In this document: in pieces, positions 23,780 to 34,753 of the stretch
How positions within the stretch are numbered: the first letter of the stretch is position 1
Layout of the letters: each line of letters opens with the position of its first letter
Assembly (NCBI GenBank): GCA_036503555.1
Contig: DASXWQ010000033.1
Coordinates: forward strand, 1 to 64,000
From: Actinocatenispora sp036503555
GTDB lineage: Bacteria; Actinomycetota; Actinomycetes; Mycobacteriales; Micromonosporaceae
Direction of reading: 5' to 3'
Length of the DNA stretch: 64,000 bases
Made by a program: the position numbers and the translations under genes
Notes under the pieces: generated by a model
Database searches by the model: none
What the model saw: the letters and a program-made list of their open reading frames with translations, nothing else
Told to the model about the DNA's origin: nothing

Positions 23780-24979
23780 ATGTCCGACCATCGCCGAATC
23801 GGCCGCGACCTCGACCTGTTCGACACCGACCCGCTGGCCGGTCCCGGCCTGCCGCTGTGGCTGCCGGACGGCGCCGTCATCCGCGCCGAGCTCGAACGCC
23901 TCGCCGCCGAGTCCGCCCAGGCCGACGGCTGCCGCCGCATCTTCACCCCGGTCCTCGCCAAACGCGAACTGTTCGAACGATCCGGGCACTGGGACAAGTT
24001 CGCCGACGACATGTTCCCCGCGATGCTCGTCGGCGGCGAGGAGTACGTCCTGCGCCCCGCGAACTGCCCGCACCACGCCCTCGTGTACGCCTCCCGGCAG
24101 CGCAGCGTGCGCGACCTGCCGTACCGGCTGAGCGAGCTGGGAAGCATGTTCCGCAGCGAGCTGTCGGGCGTGCTGACCGGGCTGTCCCGGGTACGCCAGA
24201 TCAGCCTCGACGACGCGCACGTGTTCTGTGCGCCCGACCAGGTACGCGACGAGATCGTCCTTGCCCTGCGGTCGATCCGCCGCGTGTACGACCTGCTCGG
24301 TGTCGAGGTGGCGTACTTCCGGCTGTCCCGGCGGTCCGCCGAGGGCAGCTACCTGGGCGGCGACGAGCTGTGGGCGGATGCCGAGGCGCAGCTCGCCGAC
24401 GCGTTGGACCACTGTGGACTGTCCTATCAGGACGCGCCGGGCGAGGCGGCGTTCTACGGGCCGAAGATCGATGTGCAGGTGCTCGACGCGGCGGGCCGGG
24501 AGATCACCCTGTCCACCGTGCAGCTCGACTTCAACCAGCCGGAACGCTTCGACCTGTCGTACGTCGGGCACGACGGCGCGCGCCACCGCCCGGTGATGAT
24601 CCACCGCGGCATCATGTCGGCGATGGAACGCCTCGTCGCCTACCTGCTGGAGCGGTACGACGGGGCGCTGCCGCTGTGGTTGTCGCCGGTGCAGGTCGTC
24701 GTGCTGCCGGTCGCCGAGGCGCACCGGGACGCGGCGGACAAGCTGCTGGACTCGTTGCGGGACAACGGGATCCGCGCCGAGCTGGCGGATCCCGCGGACA
24801 CCCTCGGCGCCCGGGTACGCCGCGCGCGGCAGCGACGCGTCCCGTACCAGGCGGTCCTCGGTGACCGGGAGGTCGCGTCGGGTGGCGCCGCCGTACGCGG
24901 GCGGGACGGCGACCGGCGCGACATGGACCCGGACGGTCTCGTCGCGGAGCTGCGTACCCGGATCGCCGACCGTGCCTGA
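23780..24979 (+). CDS. threonyl-tRNA synthetase lacking TGS and editing domains
   Basis: 399 residues versus about 640 to 690 for standard ThrRS. It starts at the catalytic core: motif 1 region TPVLAKRELFERSGHWDKF, motif 2 YRLSELGSMFRSELSG and RVRQISLDDAHVFC, zinc ligands in ANCPHH, DDAHVF and IHRGIMSAMER, then an anticodon-binding domain (QVVVLPVAEAHRDAA). The N-terminal TGS and editing domains are absent. In place of the usual FTQDDAH, the active site reads ISLDDAH, changing the Gln that lies near the substrate. ATG 23780 has GGAAGGG. Expression is likely controlled by the Thr leader. It could be a backup or resistance isoform; the housekeeping ThrRS is expected elsewhere. Confidence 0.88.
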   Translation: MSDHRRIGRDLDLFDTDPLAGPGLPLWLPDGAVIRAELERLAAESAQADGCRRIFTPVLAKRELFERSGHWDKFADDMFPAMLVGGEEYVLRPANCPHHALVYASRQRSVRDLPYRLSELGSMFRSELSGVLTGLSRVRQISLDDAHVFCAPDQVRDEIVLALRSIRRVYDLLGVEVAYFRLSRRSAEGSYLGGDELWADAEAQLADALDHCGLSYQDAPGEAAFYGPKIDVQVLDAAGREITLSTVQLDFNQPERFDLSYVGHDGARHRPVMIHRGIMSAMERLVAYLLERYDGALPLWLSPVQVVVLPVAEAHRDAADKLLDSLRDNGIRAELADPADTLGARVRRARQRRVPYQAVLGDREVASGGAAVRGRDGDRRDMDPDGLVAELRTRIADRA

Positions 24980-25050
24980 GACACGGCTGTAACCAATCTG
25001 GTATCTCCACCGACGTGAACGGGGGCCGGCCGGCCGGGAAGATCAGGGTC

Positions 25051-25791
25051 ATGCGAGTACGCGGATACGCCCCCTGCGTGCCCTGTTGGACACAGCTGTG
25101 CTGCCCGGACCCCGCCGGCGCCGCCGACTTCTACGGCCGGCTGTTCGGCTGGTCGCTGCGCGACGACACGTTCTGGCGCGACGGTCTGGCCGTGGCCGGG
25201 GTGGCGGCGGGGCCGCCCCGGTGGCTGCCGTACGTGTCGTCCGAGGACGTCGCGGTGACCGCCGCGGCGGTCACCGCGGCCGGTGGGACGGCCGGTGGGC
25301 AGGAGGTCGACCCGCGCGGGCGCGGCGTCGTCTGCGCGGACCCGGCGGGAGCGGCCTTCGGAGTGTGGCAGCACGGATCGATCCCGGGCGCCCAGCTCGT
25401 GAACGAGCCGGGCACCGTGCTGTGGATCGACTTGGTCACGTCGGACCTGGCCGCCGCGGACGACTTCTACGGCGGCGTGTTCCGCTGGCAGCGCCGGGAG
25501 GTCGACTACGGCGACGGCATCGAATACTACGAGTGGATGTCGGCACGACGGCCCGTTGCGGGAGCCCGGTTGTCGGTCGTGATGGGGCCGGCCGTCCCGT
25601 CGCACTGGTCCACGACGATGCTGGTCGCCGACTGCGCCGACGCCGCCCGCCGCGCCGAAACGCTCGGCGGCTCGGCCCTGCTGGCGCCGACGCCCGCGCC
25701 GGTCGGCACGTACGCGTTGCTCGCCGACCCGTCTGGTGCCACCTTCGGCCTGCTCGAGCTGACTCCCGAGATCCTCGCCGGCATCGCCTGA
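25051..25791 (+). CDS. VOC superfamily protein with two glyoxalase-like domains
   Basis: About 246 residues in two similar halves (about 5-118 and 125-245), each with beta-alpha-beta-beta-beta modules: DPAGAADFYGRLFGWSLRDD and TSDLAAADDFYGGVFRWQRRE begin them, and DPAGAAFGVWQ and DPSGATFGLLE end them. This matches the 27-kDa antigen Cfp30B-type VOC proteins of actinobacteria, function undetermined. ATG 25051 has GGAAGATCAGGG; GTG 25015, 8 nt after TATCTC, is a leaderless alternative. It converges with the lipoprotein gene at 25815. Confidence 0.85.
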   Translation: MRVRGYAPCVPCWTQLCCPDPAGAADFYGRLFGWSLRDDTFWRDGLAVAGVAAGPPRWLPYVSSEDVAVTAAAVTAAGGTAGGQEVDPRGRGVVCADPAGAAFGVWQHGSIPGAQLVNEPGTVLWIDLVTSDLAAADDFYGGVFRWQRREVDYGDGIEYYEWMSARRPVAGARLSVVMGPAVPSHWSTTMLVADCADAARRAETLGGSALLAPTPAPVGTYALLADPSGATFGLLELTPEILAGIA

Positions 25792-25819
25792 CCGCTGCCG
25801 CGGCGCACGTCGCGTCAGG
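25787..25819. terminator. hairpin joining two convergent stops
   Basis: CCTGAC (25787-25792) and GTCAGG (25814-25819) are complementary and contain the stop codons of the VOC gene (plus) and of the lipoprotein gene (minus), with an internal GCCGCGGC palindrome. Possible bidirectional terminator. Confidence 0.35.
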
Positions 25820-26321
25820 GCGTCGGTGAGGCGCACCCGTCCTCGCCGTATCCACCGTCGTAGCCGGTGCCGGGGCTGGCGGTGCAGTCGGCGCAACCGC
25901 CGGAGCCGGGGCCGGGCGACGAGTAGTAGCGGTAGCCGGTGGACCGCGGGCGCGGCTGGTACGGGTCGTCGTCCTCGTCATCGCCGAGACCGGAGCGCCG
26001 CGTCGTGCTGCTGTCGCTGCCCTCGCCGTAGTCGTAGTCGTCGGAGTGGCGGGTGGTGCTGCTGTCGCTGCCCTCGCCGTAGTCGTGGCTGCCGGAACGG
26101 CTGTGGTAGCCCGACCCGGAACCCGACCTGTGCGTGCTGCCGCCGCGCGCCAGCACCAGGTCGGCCGACGTGCCGGGGGTGCCGGCGCCGGCGAGGCTCT
26201 GGCAGTCGTCGCTGCCGTACCCGGGGGTGGTGCAGCTGGTCACCGCGAGGCAGGCGGCGGCGAGAAGCGTTGCGGCGGCGGCGAAGCGGACGACCACACG
26301 GGGGGATCCGGCGTCAGGCAT
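25815..26321 (-). CDS. Ser/Gly/Asp-rich lipoprotein with VLARGGS motif
   Basis: About 168 residues from ATG 26321. The signal peptide ends in the lipobox VTSC (Cys30), so it is a predicted membrane-anchored lipoprotein. The mature part has a second Cys (40), then DLVLARGGS (about residues 54-62). A low-complexity tail follows, with two copies of YGEGSDSSTTR, His/Ser/Gly repeats, an acidic DDEDDD stretch and paired Cys (CADC). The VLARGGS motif and second Cys recur in the lipoprotein at 27683-28192. It is last in a minus-strand set behind a serpin. No known family is recognised. Confidence 0.7.
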   Translation of the reverse strand: MPDAGSPRVVVRFAAAATLLAAACLAVTSCTTPGYGSDDCQSLAGAGTPGTSADLVLARGGSTHRSGSGSGYHSRSGSHDYGEGSDSSTTRHSDDYDYGEGSDSSTTRRSGLGDDEDDDPYQPRPRSTGYRYYSSPGPGSGGCADCTASPGTGYDGGYGEDGCASPTP

Positions 26322-26403
26322 GGCTCGCAGGGTAGAAGGCGTGCGCAACGGGCGAATGCCGCGACCCGCGTCCCGCAGGGAAACCCGGGCAGGGCACCCG
26401 GGA

Positions 26404-27633
26404 TCAGCTCCGGGTCGGATCCGTGACGCGGGACAGGAACAGCAGCTCGCCGGTACGGGTGTCCCGCACCAGCATCAGGTACGGCCGGTCGAAACGCACC
26501 GACCGCAGCCGTACCGGCGCGGCGGTGTCGGTGATGCCGACGGCCGTCGCCGCGGCCGCGACGGTGCCCTTCTCCGCCACCCGCAGCGTCGCGCGGTGCG
26601 CCACGAACGCGATCGGTCCGGCGTCCGGCGAGATGCCGGTGAAGTCGGCGCCCGGCTCGAACGCGGAGCCCATTCCCATGTGCCGCAACGGATCCCGCAG
26701 GTCCGCCGAGTACGACAGGTCGACCTTCGGCAGGGCCACGTCGAGCCGGGTCGGCGCGAGCGCGGCGGACAGCGCCGCCAGCGCCGGCGCCGACGGTGCG
26801 CGCGCGTCGCCGTCCGGCAGCAGCGCCAGCATCTCCAGCCGTCCGCCGCGGTAGGGCAGGGCGACGGCGGTCCAGCCGTCGCGGTGCGCGTACCGGACCG
26901 CGAGGTGCGCGTTGAGGTAGCGGGCGGTGACCGTGCCGCCCGTCGTACGGAACGGGCCCGGTGCCGTCTCGTCCGGGTCGAACGGCACGGCCCAGCGGGC
27001 GTTCAGGTACACCGCGTCGGTGAGCAGCCAGCCGAGGCCGCGCAGCTGGCCCGGCTCGACCAGGCGCGGGATCTCGCCGTGCGTCTGCGCGGAGATCGTG
27101 TCGTTGACCGCGTCCGCGCTGCCCGCCGGGTCGGCGTGCATCGGCACCTGCCGCACACCCGTGTCGTACGCGGTGGCCAGCCGGTCCAGATACCCCGGCG
27201 CGGTGCGCGCACCCGGGTCGACCCACACCGTGTCGGACGCGGCGACGCCGGGCAGCGCGGCGAGCGCGGCCGTACGGGCGCGCAGCCCCGCCGTCAGCGC
27301 CGTACCCGTCGCCGGCAGGCACAGCGCCCGGGACATCGCCGTCGCCGTGCCGCCGCGCGCCCCCTGGTACGCCATGCCGAGCCCGCTCGCCACGCTCGCC
27401 GGCGACAGCACCACGTTGCGGGTCGTACCGGCGGTCGCGGCGCTCAGCAGGGACAGTCCGAAGCTCGTGTCGGCGCGGCCGAGCGTCGCCGCGTCGGGCC
27501 CGGTCACGTCGCCGACCGGTCGTACGTCGCCGCGCAGCAGGGGAGCGCCCGGCCGGTCCCGTCCGGAGCCGGTCAGGCCGCCGCCGACCAGGGCCAGCGC
27601 GACGAGACCGGCGAACGCCGTACGCATCCTCAT
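26404..27633 (-). CDS. secreted serpin (serine protease inhibitor)
   Basis: 409 residues with a hydrophobic N-terminal export signal (about 1-22). Serpin signatures are clear: NVVLSPASVASGLGMAYQGARG, LTDAVYLNARWAVPFD, LPKVDLSY, and the C-terminal FDRPYLMLVRDTRTGELLFLSRVTDP. The reactive-loop hinge EKGTVAAAATAV (about 354-365) is small-residue rich, as in inhibitory serpins that trap proteases by loop insertion. Counting from the hinge, P1 falls near Thr in ITDTAAP, which would favour elastase- or subtilisin-like targets; this is inference. It lies between two VLARGGS lipoprotein genes and downstream of a metalloprotease gene. Confidence 0.9.
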   Translation of the reverse strand: MRMRTAFAGLVALALVGGGLTGSGRDRPGAPLLRGDVRPVGDVTGPDAATLGRADTSFGLSLLSAATAGTTRNVVLSPASVASGLGMAYQGARGGTATAMSRALCLPATGTALTAGLRARTAALAALPGVAASDTVWVDPGARTAPGYLDRLATAYDTGVRQVPMHADPAGSADAVNDTISAQTHGEIPRLVEPGQLRGLGWLLTDAVYLNARWAVPFDPDETAPGPFRTTGGTVTARYLNAHLAVRYAHRDGWTAVALPYRGGRLEMLALLPDGDARAPSAPALAALSAALAPTRLDVALPKVDLSYSADLRDPLRHMGMGSAFEPGADFTGISPDAGPIAFVAHRATLRVAEKGTVAAAATAVGITDTAAPVRLRSVRFDRPYLMLVRDTRTGELLFLSRVTDPTRS

Positions 27634-27682
27634 GCGGCTTGGACGCGCACCGCCCGTCGTGGGTTCCGCCGCCGCGCCCGGG

Positions 27683-28192
27683 TCAGTTCAGGCCGTTCAG
27701 CCCGCCGCCGTCGTCCGGCGTGGACCCGAAGGGCGCGCCGGACGGGGACGACGACCCGGGGTCCGAGCCGAACGGCTCACCCGCCGACCCGGGCGAGTCG
27801 GAGACCGACGGGGACGGGGAGGACGGCGACGGGGACGGCGACTCGGACGGGCAGGAGTGCGAGCCGCTGGTGTGGTTGTTGTAGTGGTAGCCGCCGCCAC
27901 CGTGGTAGCCGGACCCGCCGGAGTCGGAGTCGGGGTCGCTGCCGCCGTGGGATCCGGAGCCGGAGCCGCCGTCGTCACCGCCCCCGCCGTGTGAACCGCC
28001 CACGTGGGACCCGCCGTGCGAGCCGCCGTGCGACCCGCCGCGGGCCAGCACGATCGTGTTCTGCTGGGCGCCGAACGACATGCCGGCGCAGTCGTACGAA
28101 CTGCAGCCGGCCGCCGCGAACAGGCCCGTGCCGGCCAGCGCCGCGGCGAGCGCGACGCCGGCGACACGCAGGGGGGAGATCATTCCGGTCAT
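27683..28192 (-). CDS. His-rich lipoprotein with VLARGGS motif
   Basis: About 169 residues. Signal peptide with lipobox AAGC (Cys30). The mature part reads C-x4-C (Cys35), then NTIVLARGGS (about 45-54), then GGSH repeats and HGGGGYHYNNH, giving many histidines that could bind metal. The rest is Ser/Pro-rich, as in wall-spanning linkers. Start ATG 28192 is a choice; ATG 28183 is also possible. It lies 23 bp after the metalloprotease stop and 50 bp before the serpin start, on the same strand. No family is recognised beyond its similarity to the lipoprotein at 25815-26321. Confidence 0.7.
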   Translation of the reverse strand: MTGMISPLRVAGVALAAALAGTGLFAAAGCSSYDCAGMSFGAQQNTIVLARGGSHGGSHGGSHVGGSHGGGGDDGGSGSGSHGGSDPDSDSGGSGYHGGGGYHYNNHTSGSHSCPSESPSPSPSSPSPSVSDSPGSAGEPFGSDPGSSSPSGAPFGSTPDDGGGLNGLN

Positions 28193-28215
28193 GTCCGGCA
28201 GGGTAGGGGGACGGT

Positions 28216-28773
28216 TCAACGCCGTCCGGTGGTGAAGCATCCGACGTACGCCGCCGGCCGTACTTCCGTTGCGCCGTCGGCGAAGTTGGCGTCGACCTCG
28301 GCCGCCTCGCCGGCACTCGGGTGGGTCGTCTGGCAGTCGTACCCGGCGCTGTGGCCGCTCATCAGGATCGAACAGTCACCGTTGTAGTTGTCGGGCAGGC
28401 CGTAGATGTGGCCGAGCTCGTGCGCCGCGATCCGCGTCGGGTTGTACTGCTGCGCCTGGTCGAGATCCAGGTAGACCTCGCCCGAGCCGAGGCCCGCCGG
28501 GATCGTGTACGACCCGCCGCCGTGGCCCTCCGAGATGGTGACGTCGGCGGGGCTGCCCTGCGCCAACTGGACGTTGGCCACGCTGTCGTTCCAGATCTGT
28601 ACGGCCTCGGTGATGTTGCCGGCCAGCTCGGGTGCCTGGCTGGCGTCGTAGTACACGGTGGTCGTGGCCAGGTGCGGTGCGGCCGCGGCGGCCGGCAGGG
28701 ACGCGGCGATCGGGGCGGCGGCCACCGCGAGGACCGCGGCGGCGGCGAGGCGGGCGAAGCGTCGTCGGAGCAT
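28216..28773 (-). CDS. snapalysin-like secreted zinc metalloprotease (M7)
   Basis: 185 residues from ATG 28773 with an AAAGGAG ribosome site. A signal peptide (residues 1-32, ending in AAAAA) is followed by a small protease domain: TTVYYDASQAPELAGNITEAVQIWNDSVANVQL, then AAHELGHIYGLPDNY with the HExxHxxGLPD zinc motif, then Cys pairs (GDCSILMSG, YDCQTTHPS). This matches snapalysin, the smallest secreted protease of streptomycetes, but without an extended propeptide. It is first in the minus-strand run with lipoprotein, serpin and lipoprotein genes. Confidence 0.9.
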   Translation of the reverse strand: MLRRRFARLAAAAVLAVAAAPIAASLPAAAAAPHLATTTVYYDASQAPELAGNITEAVQIWNDSVANVQLAQGSPADVTISEGHGGGSYTIPAGLGSGEVYLDLDQAQQYNPTRIAAHELGHIYGLPDNYNGDCSILMSGHSAGYDCQTTHPSAGEAAEVDANFADGATEVRPAAYVGCFTTGRR

Positions 28774-28906
28774 AGGGGACTCCTTTCGGTCTCCGCGCAG
28801 GGTATTGCCCCGGTTCGTCCGCGAAAAGCCCGTAAACCCGCCATAGGCGCAAAACCGCCCGACGTACCGGCGCGACCGCGCTCGGTGGTGTCCCGGCGCC
28901 GGCATC

Positions 28907-28912
28907 TAGAAT
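28907..28912 (+). promoter_or_regulatory. -10 hexamer for the GlyRS gene
   Basis: TAGAAT followed by CGCCG, the same 11-mer as before recQ, lies 67 bp upstream of GTG 28980. The leader is therefore about 60 nt. No -35 is obvious. Confidence 0.4.
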
Positions 28913-28979
28913 CGCCGCAGACGTGCTGGCCGGCGCGCCACGCACACCTTCTCGAACCCGATCAGGTGGGACAGATCTC

Positions 28980-31949
<2,970 letters not shown>

Positions 31950-31952
31950 GAC

Positions 31953-31990
31953 GATCGGGCGCCGCCCCGGACGAGGGGCGGCGCCCGATC
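31953..31990. terminator. 16-bp perfect hairpin between convergent genes
   Basis: GATCGGGCGCCGCCCC (31953-31968) and GGGGCGGCGCCCGATC (31975-31990) form a perfect stem with loop GGACGA. It sits between the GlyRS stop and the DUF3224 stop and overlaps the latter, so it can end both transcripts. Confidence 0.75.
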
Positions 31991-32396
31991 AGCCCAGCTC
32001 GTACGTGAAGCTGACGCGGTGGGTGCCGTCCGCGTCGACCACGAGCGCGCCGGTACCGGTGATGCCGGCGAGCTCGCCGGTGCCGCTGCCGGGCACGATC
32101 ACGAAGAACTCGGACTCGCGGGTCTCACCCAGCGTCGTCGCGGAGTGCGCGAAGTTGAACGCCCCGGACCGCCCGTGCAGCGTCCCCTCGAACGACTCCA
32201 TCGCCACGTACGTCCCGACCCCGGTGTTCTGGTCGAACGCGGCGGTGAACAGCGTCGCCGAGCGGCCGGTGACGTCGCCCTCGTACCGCTTGAGCATGGT
32301 GGCGACGCCGACCGGCAGCGCCGTCGCCACGGGCGACTCGCCGATGCCCGTGGCGGGCGTGAACTCGGCTACCTCGAACGTTCCGTCAGCTTTCAC
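31989..32396 (-). CDS. DUF3224 family protein
   Basis: 135 residues, predicted beta-barrel of about eight strands (KADGTFEVAEFTP, EGDVTGRSATLFTAAFD, GVGTYVAMESFEGTLHGRSGAFNFAHS, SGTGELAGITGTGAL). This pattern is the DUF3224/allene-oxide-cyclase-barrel-like family of unknown function in actinobacteria. The GTG start lies 6 nt after TACGAT and has no ribosome site, so a leaderless mRNA is likely. It converges with GlyRS. Confidence 0.83.
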   Translation of the reverse strand: MKADGTFEVAEFTPATGIGESPVATALPVGVATMLKRYEGDVTGRSATLFTAAFDQNTGVGTYVAMESFEGTLHGRSGAFNFAHSATTLGETRESEFFVIVPGSGTGELAGITGTGALVVDADGTHRVSFTYELG

Positions 32397-32402
32397 GGCC
32401 GC

Positions 32403-32408
32403 ATCGTA
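32403..32408 (-). promoter_or_regulatory. -10 hexamer, leaderless start of the DUF3224 gene
   Basis: TACGAT on the minus strand ends 6 nt before the GTG at 32396; no ribosome site is present. Confidence 0.45.
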
Positions 32409-32417
32409 ACCAGTCGG

Positions 32418-33614
32418 TCAGCCGCCGGCGTACGCCGGTATCCGGGCCCGGATCGCCGACCGTACCCGTCCCCAGGCGCGGGTGATGAGGCTGGCCAGCG
32501 GGCGGGAGAAGCGGTTCTCCACGCCGACGTGCAGTGCCCACGCGATCGCGCCGATGCCGAGCAGTACGAGGGCGAGCACCAGGAACCGGTTGAGGCCGAG
32601 ACCGTCGTGCAGCACGTCGAGCGCGATGAACCCGACGTTCTCGTGGATCAGGTACAGCGGGTACGTCAGGCCGGCGAGGAACGCGACCTTCGCCGCGCCG
32701 GGCAGCGTGAACCCGGAGACGATCGCCGCGAAGATCCCGAAGATCACCGTCACCACGATGGCGATCACCAGCGGCGAGTAGACGACGTCGTACTTCTCCG
32801 ACAGCGCGTTGAAGTAGTGGATCGCCCACCGGCCGCAGCAGACGTACGCCAGGCCGAGCGGCACCGTGTACTTCCACTTCCAGCCCTCGCGGGAGATCAG
32901 CGCGAACAGCATCCCGGCCACGAAGTACGGCGCCCACGCCGGGACGAGCAGCAGCTGCAACCAGTCCGGCGCCGGCAGGTACGCGTGCACCATGGACAGT
33001 GCCAGCCAGCCCAGGCAGAACACGACGACCCGGTTGGTCGTCAGCCCGATCTTCACGAACGCGAGCATGATCAGGTAGAACGCCAGCTCGATGGTGAGCG
33101 TCCAGTAGACCCCGTCGACGTAGTCCACCCCGTACGCCTCGGAGAACATCGACAGGTTCGTCGCCCACTGGAAGAACGACACGGTGAACCGGTCCGTCGG
33201 GTCGAACGCCATGATCACCGCGGTCAGCGTGCACGCCGTCCAGAACGCCGGGTAGAGCCGGCCGACCCGGGACGCCAGGAACCGCACCGGCGAACGGTTC
33301 CACGCGCTGTTGAGGATCACGAAGCCGCTGATGATGAAGAACAGCGGCACGCCGATGTTGCCGTAGTGGAAGACGCCGCCCGGGTCGGAGAACCCGGTGT
33401 GCGCCATGACCGGGTCGGTCGTGCTCGACCGGAAGAGGAAGTGGAACCCCACCACGCCCAGCGCCGCCACCAGCCGCAGCAGGTCGACCTCGTGGTACCG
33501 CCGGCGGCCACCGAACCCGCCGGCGTGCCCGGAGGCCGCGGTCGCGGCGCCGGATCGAGGGGCTGGGGCAGCGGTGGGTACGTCGGTTCGAGCGACGGTG
33601 TCAGTGGAGGCCAT
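32418..33614 (-). CDS. acyltransferase family 3 (OafA/YrhL-like) membrane protein
   Basis: About 398 residues from ATG 33614. A Ser/Thr/Ala-rich N-terminal tail is followed by about ten membrane helices: RRYHEVDLLRLVAALGVVGFHFLFRS has the conserved catalytic His, and IGVPLFFIISGFVILNSAW and FLASRVGRLYPAFW are acyltransferase-3 signatures. Such enzymes transfer acetyl or other acyl groups to cell-envelope polysaccharides or to macrolides. The 209-bp gap to ndk contains an AT-rich patch (33631-33660) that is probably its promoter. Confidence 0.87.
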   Translation of the reverse strand: MASTDTVARTDVPTAAPAPRSGAATAASGHAGGFGGRRRYHEVDLLRLVAALGVVGFHFLFRSSTTDPVMAHTGFSDPGGVFHYGNIGVPLFFIISGFVILNSAWNRSPVRFLASRVGRLYPAFWTACTLTAVIMAFDPTDRFTVSFFQWATNLSMFSEAYGVDYVDGVYWTLTIELAFYLIMLAFVKIGLTTNRVVVFCLGWLALSMVHAYLPAPDWLQLLLVPAWAPYFVAGMLFALISREGWKWKYTVPLGLAYVCCGRWAIHYFNALSEKYDVVYSPLVIAIVVTVIFGIFAAIVSGFTLPGAAKVAFLAGLTYPLYLIHENVGFIALDVLHDGLGLNRFLVLALVLLGIGAIAWALHVGVENRFSRPLASLITRAWGRVRSAIRARIPAYAGG

Positions 33615-33778
33615 CGCCGACTTCGTACCCAATGAACCTGAAAACAAACTGTGTACATTTGGGGCGATCCGGTGCGTACGCTGTGCTCCCCGCGGTGGCG
33701 CCGCGCCACAGCGTGGCCGGACTCACAGCACTCCGGGGCGCCCGGTACGCCCGATCCGGGTACCCGCCCCGGCTCGTC

Positions 33779-33784
33779 TAGGCT
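33779..33784 (+). promoter_or_regulatory. -10 hexamer for ndk
   Basis: TAGGCT, 39 bp upstream of the ndk GTG, a typical actinomycete -10. It predicts a leader of about 33 nt containing the AAGGGGAGG ribosome site. Confidence 0.45.
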
Positions 33785-33823
33785 CCCGTACGAGAACCGC
33801 CAGACACCTCAAGGGGAGGATCC

Positions 33824-34231
33824 GTGTCCGAGCGCACGCTCGTACTGATCAAGCCGGACGCAGTCCGGCGCGGCCTGGTCGGCGAGATCATCGGCCGACT
33901 GGAGCGCAAGGGACTGCACCTGGACGCGGTCGAGCTGCGCACGATGGACGCGGCACTCGCCGACGCGCACTACGCCGAGCACGTCGACAAGCCGTTCTAC
34001 CCGCCGCTCAAGGAGTTCATGACCTCCGGCCCGCTCGTCGCCGCGGTCGTGTCCGGCGACGACGCGATCGCCGTCGTACGCCTGCTGACCGGCCCGACCG
34101 ACGGCCGCAAGGCGCCGGGCGGCACCATCCGCGGCGACCTCGGCCTGTCCAACCGGGAGAACCTGATCCACGCGTCCGACTCGCCGGCCTCCGCCGCGCG
34201 CGAGATCGCCCTCTGGTTCCCGAAGATCTGA
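33824..34231 (+). CDS. ndk: nucleoside diphosphate kinase
   Basis: 135 residues, the usual length. It equilibrates nucleoside di- and triphosphates using a phospho-histidine: the catalytic His is in NLIHASDSP near residue 117. Other signatures are ERTLVLIKPDAVRRGLVGEII and TDGRKAPGGTIRGDLG. GTG start with AAGGGGAGGATCC in front. Hexameric cytosolic enzyme. It is followed by an independent, apparently leaderless gene. Confidence 0.95.
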   Translation: MSERTLVLIKPDAVRRGLVGEIIGRLERKGLHLDAVELRTMDAALADAHYAEHVDKPFYPPLKEFMTSGPLVAAVVSGDDAIAVVRLLTGPTDGRKAPGGTIRGDLGLSNRENLIHASDSPASAAREIALWFPKI

Positions 34232-34254
34232 CGGGTTCTGACAGGCCACCCGGC

Positions 34255-34260
34255 TAGCGT
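34255..34260 (+). promoter_or_regulatory. -10 hexamer, leaderless start of the PNPOx-like gene
   Basis: TAGCGT ends 7 nt before the ATG at 34268; there is no ribosome site in between. Confidence 0.45.
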
Positions 34261-34267
34261 CGGTGGC

Positions 34268-34753
34268 ATGCGATGGAACGAGTTCGAGACGGCGTGCCCG
34301 GAGCTGGCCGACACGGCCCGGGCCCGCTTCGTCCGCGACCAACTGGCAATGCTCGGCACGATCCGCGCCGACGGGTCCGCCCGGATCAGTCCCTGCGAGG
34401 TCGACTTCGCCGCCGGTGACCTGCTCCTCGGCATGATGTGGCAGTCCCGCAAGGCCCTCGACCTGATCAGGGACCCGCGCCTCGTCGTGCACAGCGTCCC
34501 GCCCGACAAGGACAACCCCGAGGGCGACATCAAGCTGTACGGGACCGCCGTCGACGTGACCGACCCCGCCGCCCGGCAGGCGTTCGTCGACGCGATCGAG
34601 GCGCGCATCCAGTGGCACCCCGCCGGGGACTACCACCTCTTCGCCCTCGACGTGGACCGCGTCGCCCTCGTCCGCTTCTCCGACGCCGAGGGCATGCACG
34701 TCACCCGCTGGCGCCCCGGCACCGCCCCCGTCACCGAGCAACTCCCCGGCTAG
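34268..34753 (+). CDS. pyridoxamine 5'-phosphate oxidase-fold protein
   Basis: 161 residues with a split-barrel flavin-binding fold: FVRDQLAMLGTIRADGSARISPCEVDFAAGDLLLGMMWQSRKALDLIRDPRL is the typical FMN/F420-binding PNPOx-like beginning, and DIKLYGTAVDVTD follows. Small members of this family in actinobacteria bind FMN, F420 or haem and carry out redox reactions on varied substrates. The specific one is unknown. Probably leaderless. Confidence 0.83.
   Translation: MRWNEFETACPELADTARARFVRDQLAMLGTIRADGSARISPCEVDFAAGDLLLGMMWQSRKALDLIRDPRLVVHSVPPDKDNPEGDIKLYGTAVDVTDPAARQAFVDAIEARIQWHPAGDYHLFALDVDRVALVRFSDAEGMHVTRWRPGTAPVTEQLPG

Noticed and set aside
26404..28773. Serpin as inhibitor of the neighbouring snapalysin-like protease
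   Set aside because: Serpins trap serine or cysteine proteases, whereas the neighbour is a zinc metalloprotease, so a direct inhibitor-target pair is unlikely.
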